From positions 335,501-399,500 of the forward strand of contig JAKOGI010000185.1 of assembly GCA_029747015.1 (NCBI GenBank): a stretch of 64,000 bases of DNA, in the 5' to 3' direction. Below the pieces are notes generated by a model. The model saw only the letters and a program-made list of their open reading frames with translations. It was not told the DNA's origin and did not search any database. Made by a program: the position numbers and the translations under genes. This document shows, in pieces, positions 11,690 to 25,225 of this stretch. Source of the stretch: Carnegiea gigantea (lineage: Eukaryota > Streptophyta > Magnoliopsida > Caryophyllales > Cactaceae). The stretch's first letter is position 1. Each line of letters begins with the position of its first letter.

Positions 11690-13230
11690 AGTTTTCAAAT
11701 TCAAACAAATTCCCGAGGATTTTGAACATCTAAGGGAATATCATGTGCTTTGCACGTTGCACATTTAGGTAAAACAACCCCTTCCTGACAAACTCCAACA
11801 AAAGGAGCCTTCGATATCATGAAAGGGAATAGAAATACTCTTAATTAAGTTGCAGATATCATCTGGCAAACAAGAATTTAGCAAAGAAAATTTTCATTCC
11901 TCATCGGGAGTAATGAATCACTTACTACAGCATCAATGTTTGGAACATCATACTCTTCTAGATGAAGCATCTCGGTGATGATCTCTTGTCCATACCAATT
12001 ATCATACCATAACCTGATGAAATGTCCATTCCTCGACTTTCCAGTGAATGCCCTTATGAAAGATTTCTCTATTTTGAAGTAGTCCAAACCCAAGAATCAT
12101 TAGATTTATAAATACTGGTAAAGAAGTTCGAAGTCAGAGGATATTTAGCATGCATATTTTTAACCCCAAAATTATTTGGCTCAATAAGGTACCTCCAAGA
12201 AAGCTTGCACAAAAATGCTTTATTAACAACTTTAGTTTCGAGAAGTCCAATGCCACCCATCTTTTTTAGGTGACAACTTTATCCCATGACGCCATAGAGA
12301 GACCTTTTTCTGTGTTCGATTTTTTCTAAAAGAAATCTTGATTAATTTTATCGAGATCATTTGGCATAGATTTAGGCAATTTAAAAATTGCATTGTGTGA
12401 CAAGGAAGAGACTCAAGATTAGTCTGACGTAGAGCTACTCTACCTGCTTTAGAAATGAAACTAACTTTTCAATTCTGCAACTTACTAGCTGCTTTACAAA
12501 CTAGGCCTAAAAAGGAAGTTTTTGAAGCTTTCCCTTGGAAAAGGGGCAACCAAAGTACTTGCCTAAGGATTCTCAATAAGGTATGTTAAACACTGCAGCC
12601 ACCGAGGATTTAGTCGCTAAAGTAGCATTTTTTAAAAAGACAAGTACGGATGAAAATTAATAAGTTATCTAGATTGACTACAAAACTAAGAAAGTAGAGA
12701 ATGAAGCTTGAGATGAGTTTCTAGATTAGATTTACAAAAAGGCAAACTATCATCGACAAACAGGAGACAAGGGATTTCTCTGCTCTAGGGCATATTTAAT
12801 CCTAATTCCTGATTTATTTTCAGATGTCGCAAGGTACAACCTTTGAGCAAGGGCGTCCATGCACAAAATAAACATTTACAGGAAAAGCGGATCACCTTGC
12901 CAAATATCCCGTGAGGATTTAATAAAATCGCATACCTCATTGTTAACAAGAATAGAATATGACACAGTTGTGACACATTCATGTGTCCAGTTAATCCAAG
13001 AATCATGAAATCCCAAATCTCTTAGGCAAGAGAAAATAAAATCCCATTCACGCCTGTTATAAGCTTTTCTCATATCTAATTTGAGAGCCAGGTAAGCTTG
13101 CTGACCTTTCATGTTATTGGATTTGTTCATACAAGTACGTTATCATGGAGTGCTCTTTTGGTACAAAAGCATTTTGAACTGGACTAATAATATGCTCTAA
13201 AATGAGTCTCATTCTGTTCACAAGATTCTA
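11690..13230 (-). pseudogene. Decayed LINE reverse transcriptase
   Basis: Successive minus-strand frames recover the order of a plant L1-type RT. First comes a segment like ISPVQNAFVP (about 13160-13210), then ALKLDMRKAYNRREWDF (12990-13095), TVSYSILVNN and WQGDPL. The catalytic FVDD box is at 12749-12760. Then follow GGIGLLETKVVNKAFLCK (12200-12260), the IRLWYDNWYG region (near 12000) and a possible zinc-binding segment near 11750. Stops and frame changes separate these pieces, so the element is dead. The endonuclease domain was not found. Confidence 0.8.
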
Positions 13231-13252
13231 ATTCAAATTAATAAAAAAGCTT

Positions 13253-13255
<3 letters not shown>

Positions 13256-13317
<62 letters not shown>
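13256..13317. repeat. (TA)n microsatellite
   Basis: About 60 bp of uninterrupted TA dinucleotides next to the 5' side of the LINE RT relic. Confidence 0.95.
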
Positions 13318-13320
<3 letters not shown>

Positions 13321-14673
13321 AGTGTTGGGGTGTATTGTCTTACTCTCTTTTGTATCAAAAGTTGTTCAACTTTAAATGTTTTCTTAAATCATTTATGAGT
13401 CTATTGGAAATTTAGAATCAGCTTTTCTGAACGGAAAATATTTGCAAAGGCAAGACTGCTTACATCTAAATTTTTAAAGACTCCACGCAATTAGGACATA
13501 CAAAGAAAGTTATTGTTGTACATATAAGTGTTAGTTATCTTGGTTGATGAGGTCACTAAAAATTGTTATTAGATATTTGAGTTTCAATACCACTTACCAT
13601 TTAATTTTCTATCTCATTACTCAAAAAGAAAAATCTAAAACACCAATAACTTTTACCATTCACATCACATTTGACATACAATACAAATAAATTATTTTAA
13701 ACTGTTTACGAAGCGTATTAACAATTGATATTTCATTTAAATTGATGTATTATATAACTTCTCAAAAAGCTCATTCATACTTGTGCACTTATTTTGATTG
13801 ATGTGACATTTAATTGCTATTCTCATGATCGTTATACTCTTTATTTGAAACTAAATGAAGTTTTGTATTTTAATCACTTAGTTTCCAGTTATCCAGCTTG
13901 TGACAACTGACAAGGCTTGGTTGCCAGTTATCACCCTGAATTCAAATTGCGTTTTAATTGTATATAGACAGACCCCAAGGGTGATAAAGTGCAAGGTGAC
14001 CTAGATGAGGATATAGCTTGGGATAAGAATTGGTTTGCGGTTATCACATTGGGTTCAAATTGTGTTTCAATTATATCTAGAGCGGATAATTAATATGCGT
14101 ACTCCGTGTTTCAAAATTTGATTTTGGATGATCTATTTTCGATTTGATTTGTTTGGATTTGTGTCATTAGTCTCATGTCAAGAGAGACGAAAACTCCGCA
14201 GTGCATAGCCTATCAGAGTAATTCGTGGGGTACAAAATGATTGATTGAATTCGTGTTACGAAGAGATTCACTTCTATGTAATAATTGATTGTTTAATCAT
14301 ATGATACAGAAATGCCTGTAATTCTCCTTTTTTTTTTTTTGGTTGCTGTAGACTTTTTGCTTATGATCAAGAAAAAGGATTCCTTAACCCTGATTACTTT
14401 TAATCCTGGCTGAGTCAGAGTAACATAATATGTAATATATAGGCATAGATATCCAAAAAGTAAAGGGAAAATCTTACGTTCTACTGGTTGCTATTCTACA
14501 ATCTTCGTTGTTTTGCTTGCCTGATAGCGCGGTTGCCATTAATTAACAAATAATAACAAAACCTAAAAAAAAATCACAGAAACCCTTCTTCCCGTCTTAA
14601 ACCCTACACTCCATCCCTCCGAAGACCCCAAGTTCCCCGCAAACCCTTCATACCCCCCCTTCCTTAGAATACA
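13318..14673. other. Spacer and NUFIP-like gene promoter
   Basis: AT-rich spacer. A short direct repeat based on GGTTATCACATTGGGTTCAAATTG occurs near 13921-13957 and 14039-14071. The last ~150 bp (C-rich, AAACCCT boxes near 14580-14650) look like the 5' UTR of the downstream gene. AAACCCT/TAAACCCTA elements are common near starts of plant ribosome-biogenesis genes, which fits a snoRNP factor. Confidence 0.45.
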
Positions 14674-17600
14674 ATGCTACCCTTTGTTCAGCAAACCTTC
14701 AATCAGCCCGGCTCTGCACCTGCTGGCGCCTCTGCTTCTCAACAGGTATGTCTTTCTCTCTCTTACCCCCCCCATCGCCCCCCGATACACATACACATGT
14801 TTGCTCTGATGAAGCATGAGGGTTTAATTGGCTGTGTTTGTTTTCTTGTGTACTATGCAGGTGCCTGCTGATTTGTTGCAAAACCTTTTGCAAATTCAAT
14901 CTCAAATGGGTTTTGTTAACCCACAATCATCTGTGCCCTTTAATGGTCTTAACACCAAATTAGGCAATGGCAACAGGCCCCCAGGTCCCATGAATATTCC
15001 CAATTTCAATCTTTTGCAGAATGGTCAAGTGGGTAACTCCATTCTGGGTTCAGCTCCGCAGGTTCAATCACATGGAGGATTTATTCCTCAAAATTTCATG
15101 CAGAATTTGAATGTTCCAGTTAATGGGCAGTTGGGCAGTGTGGTTCAAGGCACCCCTGCGCAGTTGTTTGGATATAACCCAATGAATATGCCCCGGAATT
15201 CAAACCCCGGTACTCCTAATTTTCAGAATGGGCAGTTTGGGTGGCAGAATCAAGTGCAGAATATGAACCAACTTGGGAATTTGGCATTGTTGAATCCTTC
15301 TCAAGTTGCTGCCTTGGCTCAGTTAATGGGGTGTGCTAGCCAAGTAGCTCAGTCCACGGTCCCTCAAAATAGTGCCTTTGTTACAAACGCACTGCAGCTC
15401 GGAGCACTCCAACCTAATGGGGTTGCACAGCAGGCTAATTTTGGTCAGCAGCTGCCTGTTGCTTCACAACAGATGCAGAAGGTTTCTCTTACACCATCTA
15501 ATCGCACACCCCCTCACCCACAGAATGACCAGGGACTAAGCTGGCAGGTACATCCTTTGTGTATTTATTTACCTTTGGAATTCTCTCTATAATCTGTGCT
15601 GACAGTTCCCAAGTTTTAGCGATTTGATCTATGTTGTGAATGTACTATGCAGTTAGCATGGTCCATATATGCTGTAAAACTTACGTGCTGATGTGTTGAG
15701 GATTTGAACCTCCTCTATCATTATCAGTGATTGATATATTTTGAGCCTATTAGTTGCCTATCAGCATGTTTGATATAATTCTCGCGTCTAGTTGTACATG
15801 GTCATGCAAACACTGAAGTGAATGATAGGTGTTGGTTGATAGCATGTCTAAAACTGAGGAAACATTTTGGATGTTGGACAACTTTGAATGAACGTAGCTG
15901 CTTAGGATAGGTTCATGAAGGAAATAGACCCTGCTTCCTCTTCCTTTTTAAAGTAACTGGGAGAAGTGTGTACTCATATTCAGCTTGGTGGATCAACTAT
16001 TCTCCCTGTCATTTGTTTTCTCTTTTTTGGGGGTGGGGGGTGGAGGGTCAGCAATTCATGTGTCATCATGATGGAGGTCAAGTGAGATACACTTGGTGGT
16101 GTATTAAGCAATGGCTGTAGCCCTGTGTGAGATAAGGAGGCTTGTATAAAGTGTTGATTGTCGACTGCTAGAAGATTGTTCAGTTGAGAGCATTTCAAAC
16201 TGAGTAAAATGCATTCACACTGATTACAAGAAGCAGTGCAGAGTGGGGAATATGTTCTCAATTCTAGGCATCTAGTGAAAGGATAAAAGGCCCTGCTTTT
16301 TGACTTTTTTACCTACATTCACCGCCTCATTATGAGAAGAGACGCATGCTTATATGAAATAAAGAAATGAGCAGCAGCAGGAATACATTTACAGATGGAT
16401 TGTGAAGCATTGTTTATGGACCTTGATCAGGTGATGATCTTTACTAATGATGCAGGGAAATCGTGGTAAAAAGCACGGGATGCATATATCCAATTCAAAT
16501 CATCACCACAGTAAGAATTTTACAAAGAACTCCCCAAGAGAGGCACCCAGTGGGAGGTATATTATTCCTGTGATGTATATGTTGCAGTGTTGTGGCTCCA
16601 TTTTTGGTTTTAACCCTAAACTTTTTATGCAGGTTTCAGAATTTTCAGAATCATCGCAAGCCTAATATGAAGGGAAGTCATAAGTTCTCTAAAGACAATG
16701 GAAGAAAAGGTGTCCTATTGTTCCTGATGAAGAATATATATCATTTGCTTGCCAATTATCATTGTTGTTACTTGTTCTGTTAGTGTTAACCATGTTCCCG
16801 TATTGTCTCCCTTCTATTTGTTTTGTTGTTCTTTTTGTATTATTGATAGGCCTTATGGGTTGGTAGAATCACATTGTCTGTCAGATGTTAAGAGGCAATG
16901 TGTCAGGGTTGGTAAAACTTATGTAGGCTTTGCGAGCTGGCTAGCTCCACCAAGTGGAGTGGTAATTTTGATTTAGTTTGCTAAACCGTAAATCCTTTGT
17001 TTCACCATGGAACACTGAACTATTGTGGAAAATTGACAGCCAGAAATGGTGACTATGGCTAGTGTGTATGCCTTGACGAAAGATGTGCTTTCGCTGTTGC
17101 ATGCAAAACGGAATGGCTACTCTAAGTGGCTCTACGTTGGTCTCAATCTTTTGCAGCACTTACCCAATACTTTGCTAACAGCCTTCACTAACTCATGTTG
17201 CAGAAAGTTTTTCTTGAAGAGTCTGTAAGATAGGACATAATTGCCCATAACTATGCCTTTCAATTTTTTTCTCGTTCTTGTATGAAATTAAAAGGTGGTT
17301 TCTTATTTTTGTATTCTGGAGTATCTTTGATGGAAGATCTCATAAATCAAATATGGTATATGTATTTTTGTGTGTGAGGGTGGGTGGTTGGAGATATATA
17401 TAGCATAGAATCGTGCAAAAGATATCCTAATTTTCATCGGATTCTATTATCTATTGTTTTTACTACATGTTGTGTGTCAGAAGATTTCCAATGCTATCGC
17501 AAATTTCTTTTGTGGGTCTCTTAGAATCGATCTGTGTACGGGCAATGATACTCGTATAGGTGAGACCCCCTAGTCTGAATCTCCCCAAACCCGCTCACGT

Positions 17601-20600
17601 GGGAGCACGACCCCCATTGAGAGTTGTTATTGAGAGTTTTTATTGTTGTTGCTGCAAGAGATATCAAGGCCGAAGAACCGTGATGGTGGTTTGTGTGTGC
17701 CAAATATTTGTAGATCTTGAAATATCTTTTCCCTTCCCAAGTCTGTCTTACCTTGACCCAGAGACCTCATAATCCAGATCTATGCTTCGCCATAGCATAC
17801 CTGGGTCTTGGTGAGTAGGGGTGCCTATTTGATTCAACCGCTAAGCCTTCATACAGGGAGGACACAGAGCACGAAGGAAGGAGAGTGCTTGAGGGGAGAA
17901 GGCGGCTCCTGTAATGCTGTATAAAGCAAGATTCTGCCGCGGGAGCTGGGTTTTAAGGGTAAGGAAAAGGGCTCTTTTTTTTGGGGGGGGGGGGGAGGGG
18001 ATGAGTTGTGCACGTCAGAGGTAGCAGTAGGGTTTTTTAATGTCTGATCTCTATGTGTCCAAAGTACGTATGGCCACACCTTGGGCATTCTCTTCAATGT
18101 GTTCATTTCTGTCCTTTGTTGCATTGCCTCATTTCTTATTTGTCTGTCCTTGTTTCCTTACTCATCCACATCGGCAATCACATCTTAGCCGCTTTGACTT
18201 CCAAATTTGTGCTTCTGATTGGCCAGAGTTGAAGAGCCGTGTTATAACAGGGACTGACATGAAAGTATTATGTATTTGCATGACTAGTTGGAAATAAAAG
18301 CATCCAATGGAAGTGGTTTTCTATGAAACATCTTATTGGGTCTTTTTGCTAACCAGGGTGACTGTAAGACTACTGTAGCTTGAGACAACCTTGCATTTTC
18401 TTGGGTATAAGTCAAAGTGTGGGATTGAACCTTAAACTGAATCCATGTTTAACATTATTCTATTCTTGCATGTTTGTATGCTTTCCCTTGTTCTATAGTT
18501 TCGCACTAGGTCCTGAGACAGCCTTGCATTATTTCGGTAAAAGTGTGATAGGGAGCTCATCTATTGTTGTCCTGGCTTTTCTCCAGCACTGTACATGCCT
18601 TGCTACCAACGTGATTTATTGTATAATCTTAGTGGTAATCTTGAACATTCTTTGGAAAATGACTTCTGTATTCATTTTGTAAAGCAGGCATTGAAATTTC
18701 TGGTCCTGATAACCAATCTAATGGTGGAAAAAAGCGAAGGTATGCGATGCTGAGGAGGACTGAGTACCTGTGATGGCTTTTGCTGTAGTAACAATTTTAC
18801 TGATTTCTACTATTGGTATTTGGTGTCTTCAAAATGTGAAAAAATAGATCAAACAACGCATCATATTGTTCCTTTCTTTGGACAGTGTATCTGTGGTCCG
18901 CAGCTCTCTGTGACAGCATTTTGTTCTCATCATGCTCTCCCATTTTGGCTATAGGTCGCTTTCTATGTTCTACACTGAGAAAGAAATTCAACAATGGCGT
19001 GAAGAACGCAAGAAGAATTATCCTTCAAAAGCCAATGTGGAAAAGGTTAGTCTAGAACAAGTAATTTAAGTCACTTTCAAGGTTTCACTTGGTTTCGGCA
19101 ATGACTGGGTTGGTCTTCTGCAGAAGCTGGCAGCCAAGCAAGCTAATGCTGATGCTGTTGCTGAAGAGGCCCAGTTACGGCGTCAGGTAGAATGTTCATT
19201 TTGATATATGTGAAATTTCAGAACAAGGCTGATTGTATATTTATTGTAAGTAATTGTGCACATCTGTATTCATCCTTTGTCTTCATGGCATTTTATGTAA
19301 CTTTGAAAATCTGCTGAGGTTGCTTGCTGAAGCCATAAATGCACACACTTCCATTCTCTCTCTCTTCTCTTTTCTTTTAATTTTTTTGTTTGATTATTGT
19401 TGTTACAAGTTACAACAATAATAAATTCAATATGGATCATGTGGAGCTTGGGTCTGGAGAGTTTAAAATGTATATAGCCTTATGCCTGACTAGGAGAATA
19501 GCAGAACTGAGCTGGAGCTTCATTGGACATTTGGACTTTTGCCTGAATTTGGCAGAGCTGGAGGAAGCTTTGCTTGAGTCAACCTCCTATACTGTGCTCT
19601 TTTTCCTGCATGATTTGAGACCCACAATGCTTGGCTTGTTACTGTCACTGTCAACTCCAAGTCCAAATCTAGATCCCTACCTCCAAGCCCTACCTAAGCA
19701 AGGTTAGGGGGAAAAGGAAGAGAAGAAACGGTTGGGCGGGGGGGAGGGGGGGAGTTTAGCAGCCTTATACCCCTCTGCTACACTATGGAGAGGTTAGTTT
19801 ATGTTGGTTTCTAGATGAAAAACCTTCTGACTGCTCTCTACTCTACAGACAAGAAGTGGAAGACAATCACTACCAAGTCAAAGCGGAAAAAGGGAAAAAG
19901 GTTGGCAGGGATATGCTTCAATATTGAATGGGGGATTCCAAATCAACATAAAAACAAAGCCTTAATGTTAGGCGTCGGCTATATTTTCTGCAAACAAGGG
20001 GGAAACTAACTCATTTGAGCATAAGCCAAGCTGCTCTTGTTGAACCAAACTCTTATCGACCCTATGGGCTCACCATGGCAACTTGGTTCATTTATACCCT
20101 TACTCTTGACCGTGGCTGTTAGATAGGCTTTTTTATTTAGTATGTTACGGTGCAAAAATTCAATAATTGAGAGAGATGCTGCCACTCAAATCCTTCGTTT
20201 CGGCTTAATTGTCATTTCACTGACACTTTCGCATGGTATGTAGATTTGACACTTTTCCTCAGATCCAAACATACAAATTTTCAGAAAACAGCCGTGTTCT
20301 ACCGTTTGACGTGCACACATATTAATCTCGTGACATAGGAGCAGGGTATGCTCTGTGTTAAGCTGTTCTCTTTCATCAGTCACTATAATTTTTTAGCCGA
20401 AGTCTATTATCATTACTGGTTTGAAGCTATATGGCATCAGGGGTCATCTTAATCATCCCTACATCAATAACCCATGATTACATTCTTATTTTGATTCTAT
20501 TTTCTTATTCTAGAATCTGTTGGTTGGCTCTGGTAGGTAGCTGTAATGGGGGGCTTTCTAAATTTACTATGGTATTATTGTGAGGATATCCTAGCGATAG

Positions 20601-21329
20601 CAAGAGAACATCTTGCGATTATTTGTTGTGCTAGATTGCTGAATGCCGTCCTAACATAACGCTGTGCTGACCTGCACATGCAATTTGTGGTTCATGGTTT
20701 TGATTTGCAAACTGCTTTTGTTATCTATGCAGCAACTGAAGGAAGTATTGGCCAAACAAGTTGAGTTGGGTTTTGAAGTTCCAGAGATTCCATCACACTA
20801 TTTAGTGGATTCAGAAGAACAGTTTCACAGCATTGAGAGGAATCAAAAGCAATTTAACAGGGGACGATTCCAGAAAAGATTCGATAAAAAGGGAAGATTC
20901 GACCAAAGCAACCGCTTTGATAAGAAAAGAGGACCGGGAGGCAATGATTCATTCAGAAACAATGAGCGGTTTCCAAAAAGACCAAGAGTAGAGGGCGGTG
21001 ATTCATCAAAGGCTCCCTTGAGCATCAGGAAGCCAACACTTCTGCAGAAGTTATTGAGCACTGATATAAAAAGAGACAGGCGACGTCTATTGCAAGCTTT
21101 TCGGTTCATGGTTATGAACTCGTTTTTCAACGATTGGCCTGAGAAGCCTCTGAGCTTCCCCAAGGTTATTGTCAACGAAACTGGGATTGAGAGCGAGGTG
21201 ACTGAAGAGAAACCTTCCTCTTCCAAGGGAGAGCTCGCGAGCATTGCTGATGATCTCAACTCTTCCGGCGATAGCGACAGTGACAGCGAAAAGGGAGGCT
21301 GTCAAGAAGAGGGAGAGATCACGGACTAG
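14674..21329 (+). CDS. NUFIP-type protein, box C/D snoRNP assembly factor
   Basis: Eight exons: 14674-14745, 14861-15547, 16456-16556, 16633-16709, 18688-18739, 18955-19045, 19124-19186 and 20733-21329. All introns are GT-AG, and the exons total 1740 nt (579 aa). Residues 1 to about 255 are a low-complexity Q/N/P-rich arm. The diagnostic NUFIP1 segment is at about 331-355 (SMFYTEKEIQQWREERKKNY) and is followed by the helix KLAAKQANADAVAEEAQLRR. The C-terminal exon has an RGRF/RFDKK-rich basic stretch, the plant-conserved block RKPTLLQKLLSTDIKRDRRR, and an acidic tail ending EGEITD. In the family NUFIP bridges snoRNP core proteins and the R2TP machinery in the nucleus, and in plants it affects snoRNA and scaRNA levels. 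Introns of 0.9, 2.0 and 1.5 kb hold only non-coding DNA. Confidence 0.9.
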
Positions 21330-24300
21330 GAAAGGGAGATGATCACCGGTTTATAGGACATTGAAGAAAATGTTTGTATGTTAAAATTATCTTTTTGTTA
21401 GATTTAGTATGCTGTAAGCATAATGTACGAGTATTTTTACTTTAATTTTTGAGAGCAGATTACTTTCCAACAATGCAATGGAAGAAAATCAGGATTCAAC
21501 GCAAAAGAACTGACCACGTTGTATCTGTGAAATTATGAAAAATCTTAATCTTAGATCTTATGTGCAGTTGTAGCCTACTTGAAAAATGAAAGCCATTACT
21601 TTGTGTGTACATGTGTGATGCACATGATGTTGCTCATTTGCTTTGGCTTGATGTCTTGTCTTGATCTTCATTCTTTGTTCCTCAGCCTGCGATGGATGAT
21701 CTGAATCCTCCACGACCACGGCGCAGCGATACTGTAAACGTCAGGTGCGATCCAAAACTGACCACGTTGTATTTGTGTTTCTTTTTTCTTTTTTTTTTTC
21801 GTACTTTTAAATTTCTATCGGTGTATTGTACAAATTACATTCAATTTCTCAAGTCGTAGTACGTAAATTATAATCCAAAACAATATATTAATAATGTGAT
21901 TTTTTTACTTTGCAAAAGTCAAATTCACAGTTTTCTCTTATAAAGAAATTGAGTGGATTAATCATCAATATCTTCATTAAAAATGCAATAGTAAACTATT
22001 TTATTTTTCTTAGGACTTTTAATTATATACCTGATCTATCTTAATTGAAGGATTGTATAGATTGAATAATTATAATATGCTATTGAAAAAGTGTGCATTT
22101 TATGATTTGAAAAGTTATATCCTAGTGCAACGTACAAGTAAATACTAGGTATATAATACTATTTAAAAAATGTACACTTTAGAGAAGCTATTCGTTGCTC
22201 CGCGAATCACGCTTAAGTGCTTAACGAATATTCTCCATTGCCTAATGTACTATACAGTTCATTATACGCATTTATATTTCTTTTGCTATCTTTTATACAA
22301 TTCGTATTAATAATTCCTGGCCCACCATGTTTACTGTATTACAGTGTATATACAATTGCATGTTAGATATTATTGCATCTTTGAATACGTCAAAAAGTAT
22401 TTTTTCCAGTTGTTTATGCATCTTGCTCTATTGTCTCATACTTGTGACATATATACGCATCTGAATATATGTGTATATTCATAAAAAAAATTTCCGTTGG
22501 AATGTTTAAAAAAATTGAATTTTCCCTCCATTCAACTGGGTCAAAAAAAGGTTTTTCAGAATTTTTTATAATATTTCCTGACAGTTGGAATATTTCGTTG
22601 AAATGAGGTAAATTTTTAGTAGTGATTAATCAGATATATTTATTCAAGTGATTGATTTCGGGGCAACGCATGAGTCTTTACTACTAGTAAGAGATGAAAG
22701 GGGAGTTTGCCTATTATGCCAAATATTCAAGCTATTAGTCAGTCACTCACTTGGAGCGTACGGGAATCCTAATTATGTACATTTGCAAAATCCTAATTCT
22801 TGAGATTTGTGTTTTTTTTGGGGGGTCGGAAATATGGTCAAAGGCCCGAATAGAGTTTATTAGGTATAGCTAATCAATTGAGGCCAATCAGACCCTACAA
22901 TATCATCCATGACTAATTTTGCAACAGGAGGGATGAGAATTCAAATAAGATACAACTTTCAGATAAAGTAACCCCAAAATTAGCAAGACGATCTGCAACC
23001 AAACTGATCTCTCTATAACGACTAATTCTTGAGATTTGGCAACACTAGCTTGTATATAGAATTTAGTCATCCGAGTTAAACAATAAAAGTTAAAGTGCCA
23101 ATAAGTCACCAAGGGTTGGAAACATAATTTTATCTAGCAATATTGATAAGACTCTCACAGTATCGAATCCAAAGCTTTTCTAAATAATATTTCTTTTGTT
23201 TCCGAGCCCAATCTTATTTAAGCAAATAAGCCTAAATATGAAGTGAATTATGTAAAGTAGATTATCTTAGTATATCGAGATAATTCGTACCATGATGTCA
23301 GACCTACATACTCTCACTTATAGATTATCTTTATGAATAATCAATAAAATATGCAATTTTAAAAATGTGATATCAACTTTGGGCAATTTAAGCTGAAATT
23401 CTACCAACCTAAAATTACCGTAGTTAAATCCAAACCAAAAGACACGTTTACTAAAAGCTACGGAGATAATGTGTTTCTCTCTAAATCTATATCATATTTT
23501 TAAGAGTGTATATTCTAATAAATTATTACATATTAAAATTGTTTATTGAACAAATATACGATTAAAAAATATGTATATTTGATAGGTGTGATACGAAGTA
23601 TTTTTAATAAGAAAAAGAAATAATTCATTAATAAAAAATCATACGACATATACAGTAAATATCTTCAAATAAAAGTAAATCTAAATCATCAAATTGAATA
23701 ATTTTCTCTAAAAAATTAATAATAAATATACTGTTAATCTACTCTGAGCTTGTAACAGCATTCGCGCTGCTAATTATATTCTTTGATATTAATGCACCTG
23801 TTAGAGAAAAGCGAGAGTAGCAGAGATTGACGTCAGGCAGGTGGGATTCGCATTTCGCAGCCACGAAGAAAGATGTGGCGGAGGTTCATCCCTTTATGCT
23901 GACTCACTTTCCCAGCTGGCCCCGTCTTTTACCGGCTACCTTTTCTCCCTGTATTTTCTATTTTTAAATTCACCCGCCTTTCCGCCTTTCCCTTCAATCC
24001 TCCATTTTCATTTTGTCCCCACGCATTCCCATACTACCCTCCTTCCTAGTTTTAACCTTTTTGTCTTGTGTTTTTTGGGGTATCAAGTGTTTCTTTTGAG
24101 TGTAAAGCTCACAGGCATCAACGATTTTTAGTTTAATAGCAGGCCTTTTGCCATATTTTTAAATATTCTTTTCTCTTTTTTAAAGTTCGACATCTAAAGT
24201 TTATAAGAAAAATAAAATTAGTAGTTATGATATTTTAACGTCACTTTTATTTTTAGTGATTTATTTATTTATTTTTGGGCAAATATATCTAGCTTAGAAA

Positions 24301-25026
24301 TTATAAACTTTGCCCAAGATTCATTTCTATAAACTAGGAGGTGAGTATCTATTTCGTGAGCGCAAAGTTAAATGACATGTCATATATGTGCTGTATGCAT
24401 ATAGTTAATTAAAAAAAATTACGTGCGACTGATGTTTAAAATTTTGGATAATAATGAGGTAGAGAATTTTATAAAACTAACATGTATTATTAATTGGCTT
24501 GTCTGCAAGTAACTGTCCATACTCCATACTGACATATATTTTATTTTCTAAATTTGTATAACTAAAATGATAATGTTGATTTTAAGCTTAAGCTACACCT
24601 TTACATAATTGATCTGCCAAATTTACTTTTTTTATTATTTAAATTTTCATATTTTGAATGTAGTTGAGCAACACTGATAAGAATTAAAATTTCAAATAAA
24701 TTTATATTTTGAATGCAGTTGTGTGGCGCGAGTAAAAATAATAATTTTAAAATTAAAAAATAATCATTTATAATGGAGTTTTAGGGATTTAAGATTGGAA
24801 AATGGGTTTTTAGCAGAGATTAAAAAGAATCACGTATTTAAAAAAAAAATATAAAAATTGAGAGGGCCCGGGCCACCTGCTTGCAAGCAACTTTGCATAA
24901 ACTCGTTTTTGTTCATTCTTTTCTGCCCTTTTTTCTTTTCTTTTTCTCCCAAATCTTTACATTACAGCCACAGCGACTGTTGCATAGCAATAGCATAATA
25001 GAGAAGACAGCGCCGGCCGGAGATTG
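21330..25026. other. Spacer between NUFIP-like and CDF genes
   Basis: The NUFIP-like 3' UTR lies at the left end. A 22-bp direct repeat (21508-21529 and 21756-21777, one mismatch) encloses an exon-like GC-rich island at 21693-21742. From 21780 to 23800 the DNA is AT-rich with nothing identifiable. A relatively GC-rich stretch at 23820-24130 and the segment 24850-25026 probably belong to the promoter and 5' UTR of the CDF gene. No ORF here has recognisable homology. Confidence 0.45.
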
Positions 25027-25178
25027 ATGTCTCGCCGGAACGTTACGCCGGATGTAACTGATCCGGCGATTAAGCTCTTTGGAAGGAGCATCTCTTTTTC
25101 GGATTCTCAAGCCCCGCCGCCAGAAAATGAAGATTTCGAGGATACACCTGAGTTGCCGCCGCCGCCTGCTTCTGATTC

Positions 25179-25225
<47 letters not shown>

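Noticed and set aside
14699..14926. Minus-strand open frame at the start of the NUFIP-like gene
   Set aside because: Antisense to exons 1-2 and an intron; no protein similarity.
17521..17850. Possible small gene or SINE in NUFIP-like intron 4
   Set aside because: No consistent frame, target duplication or pol III boxes could be shown.
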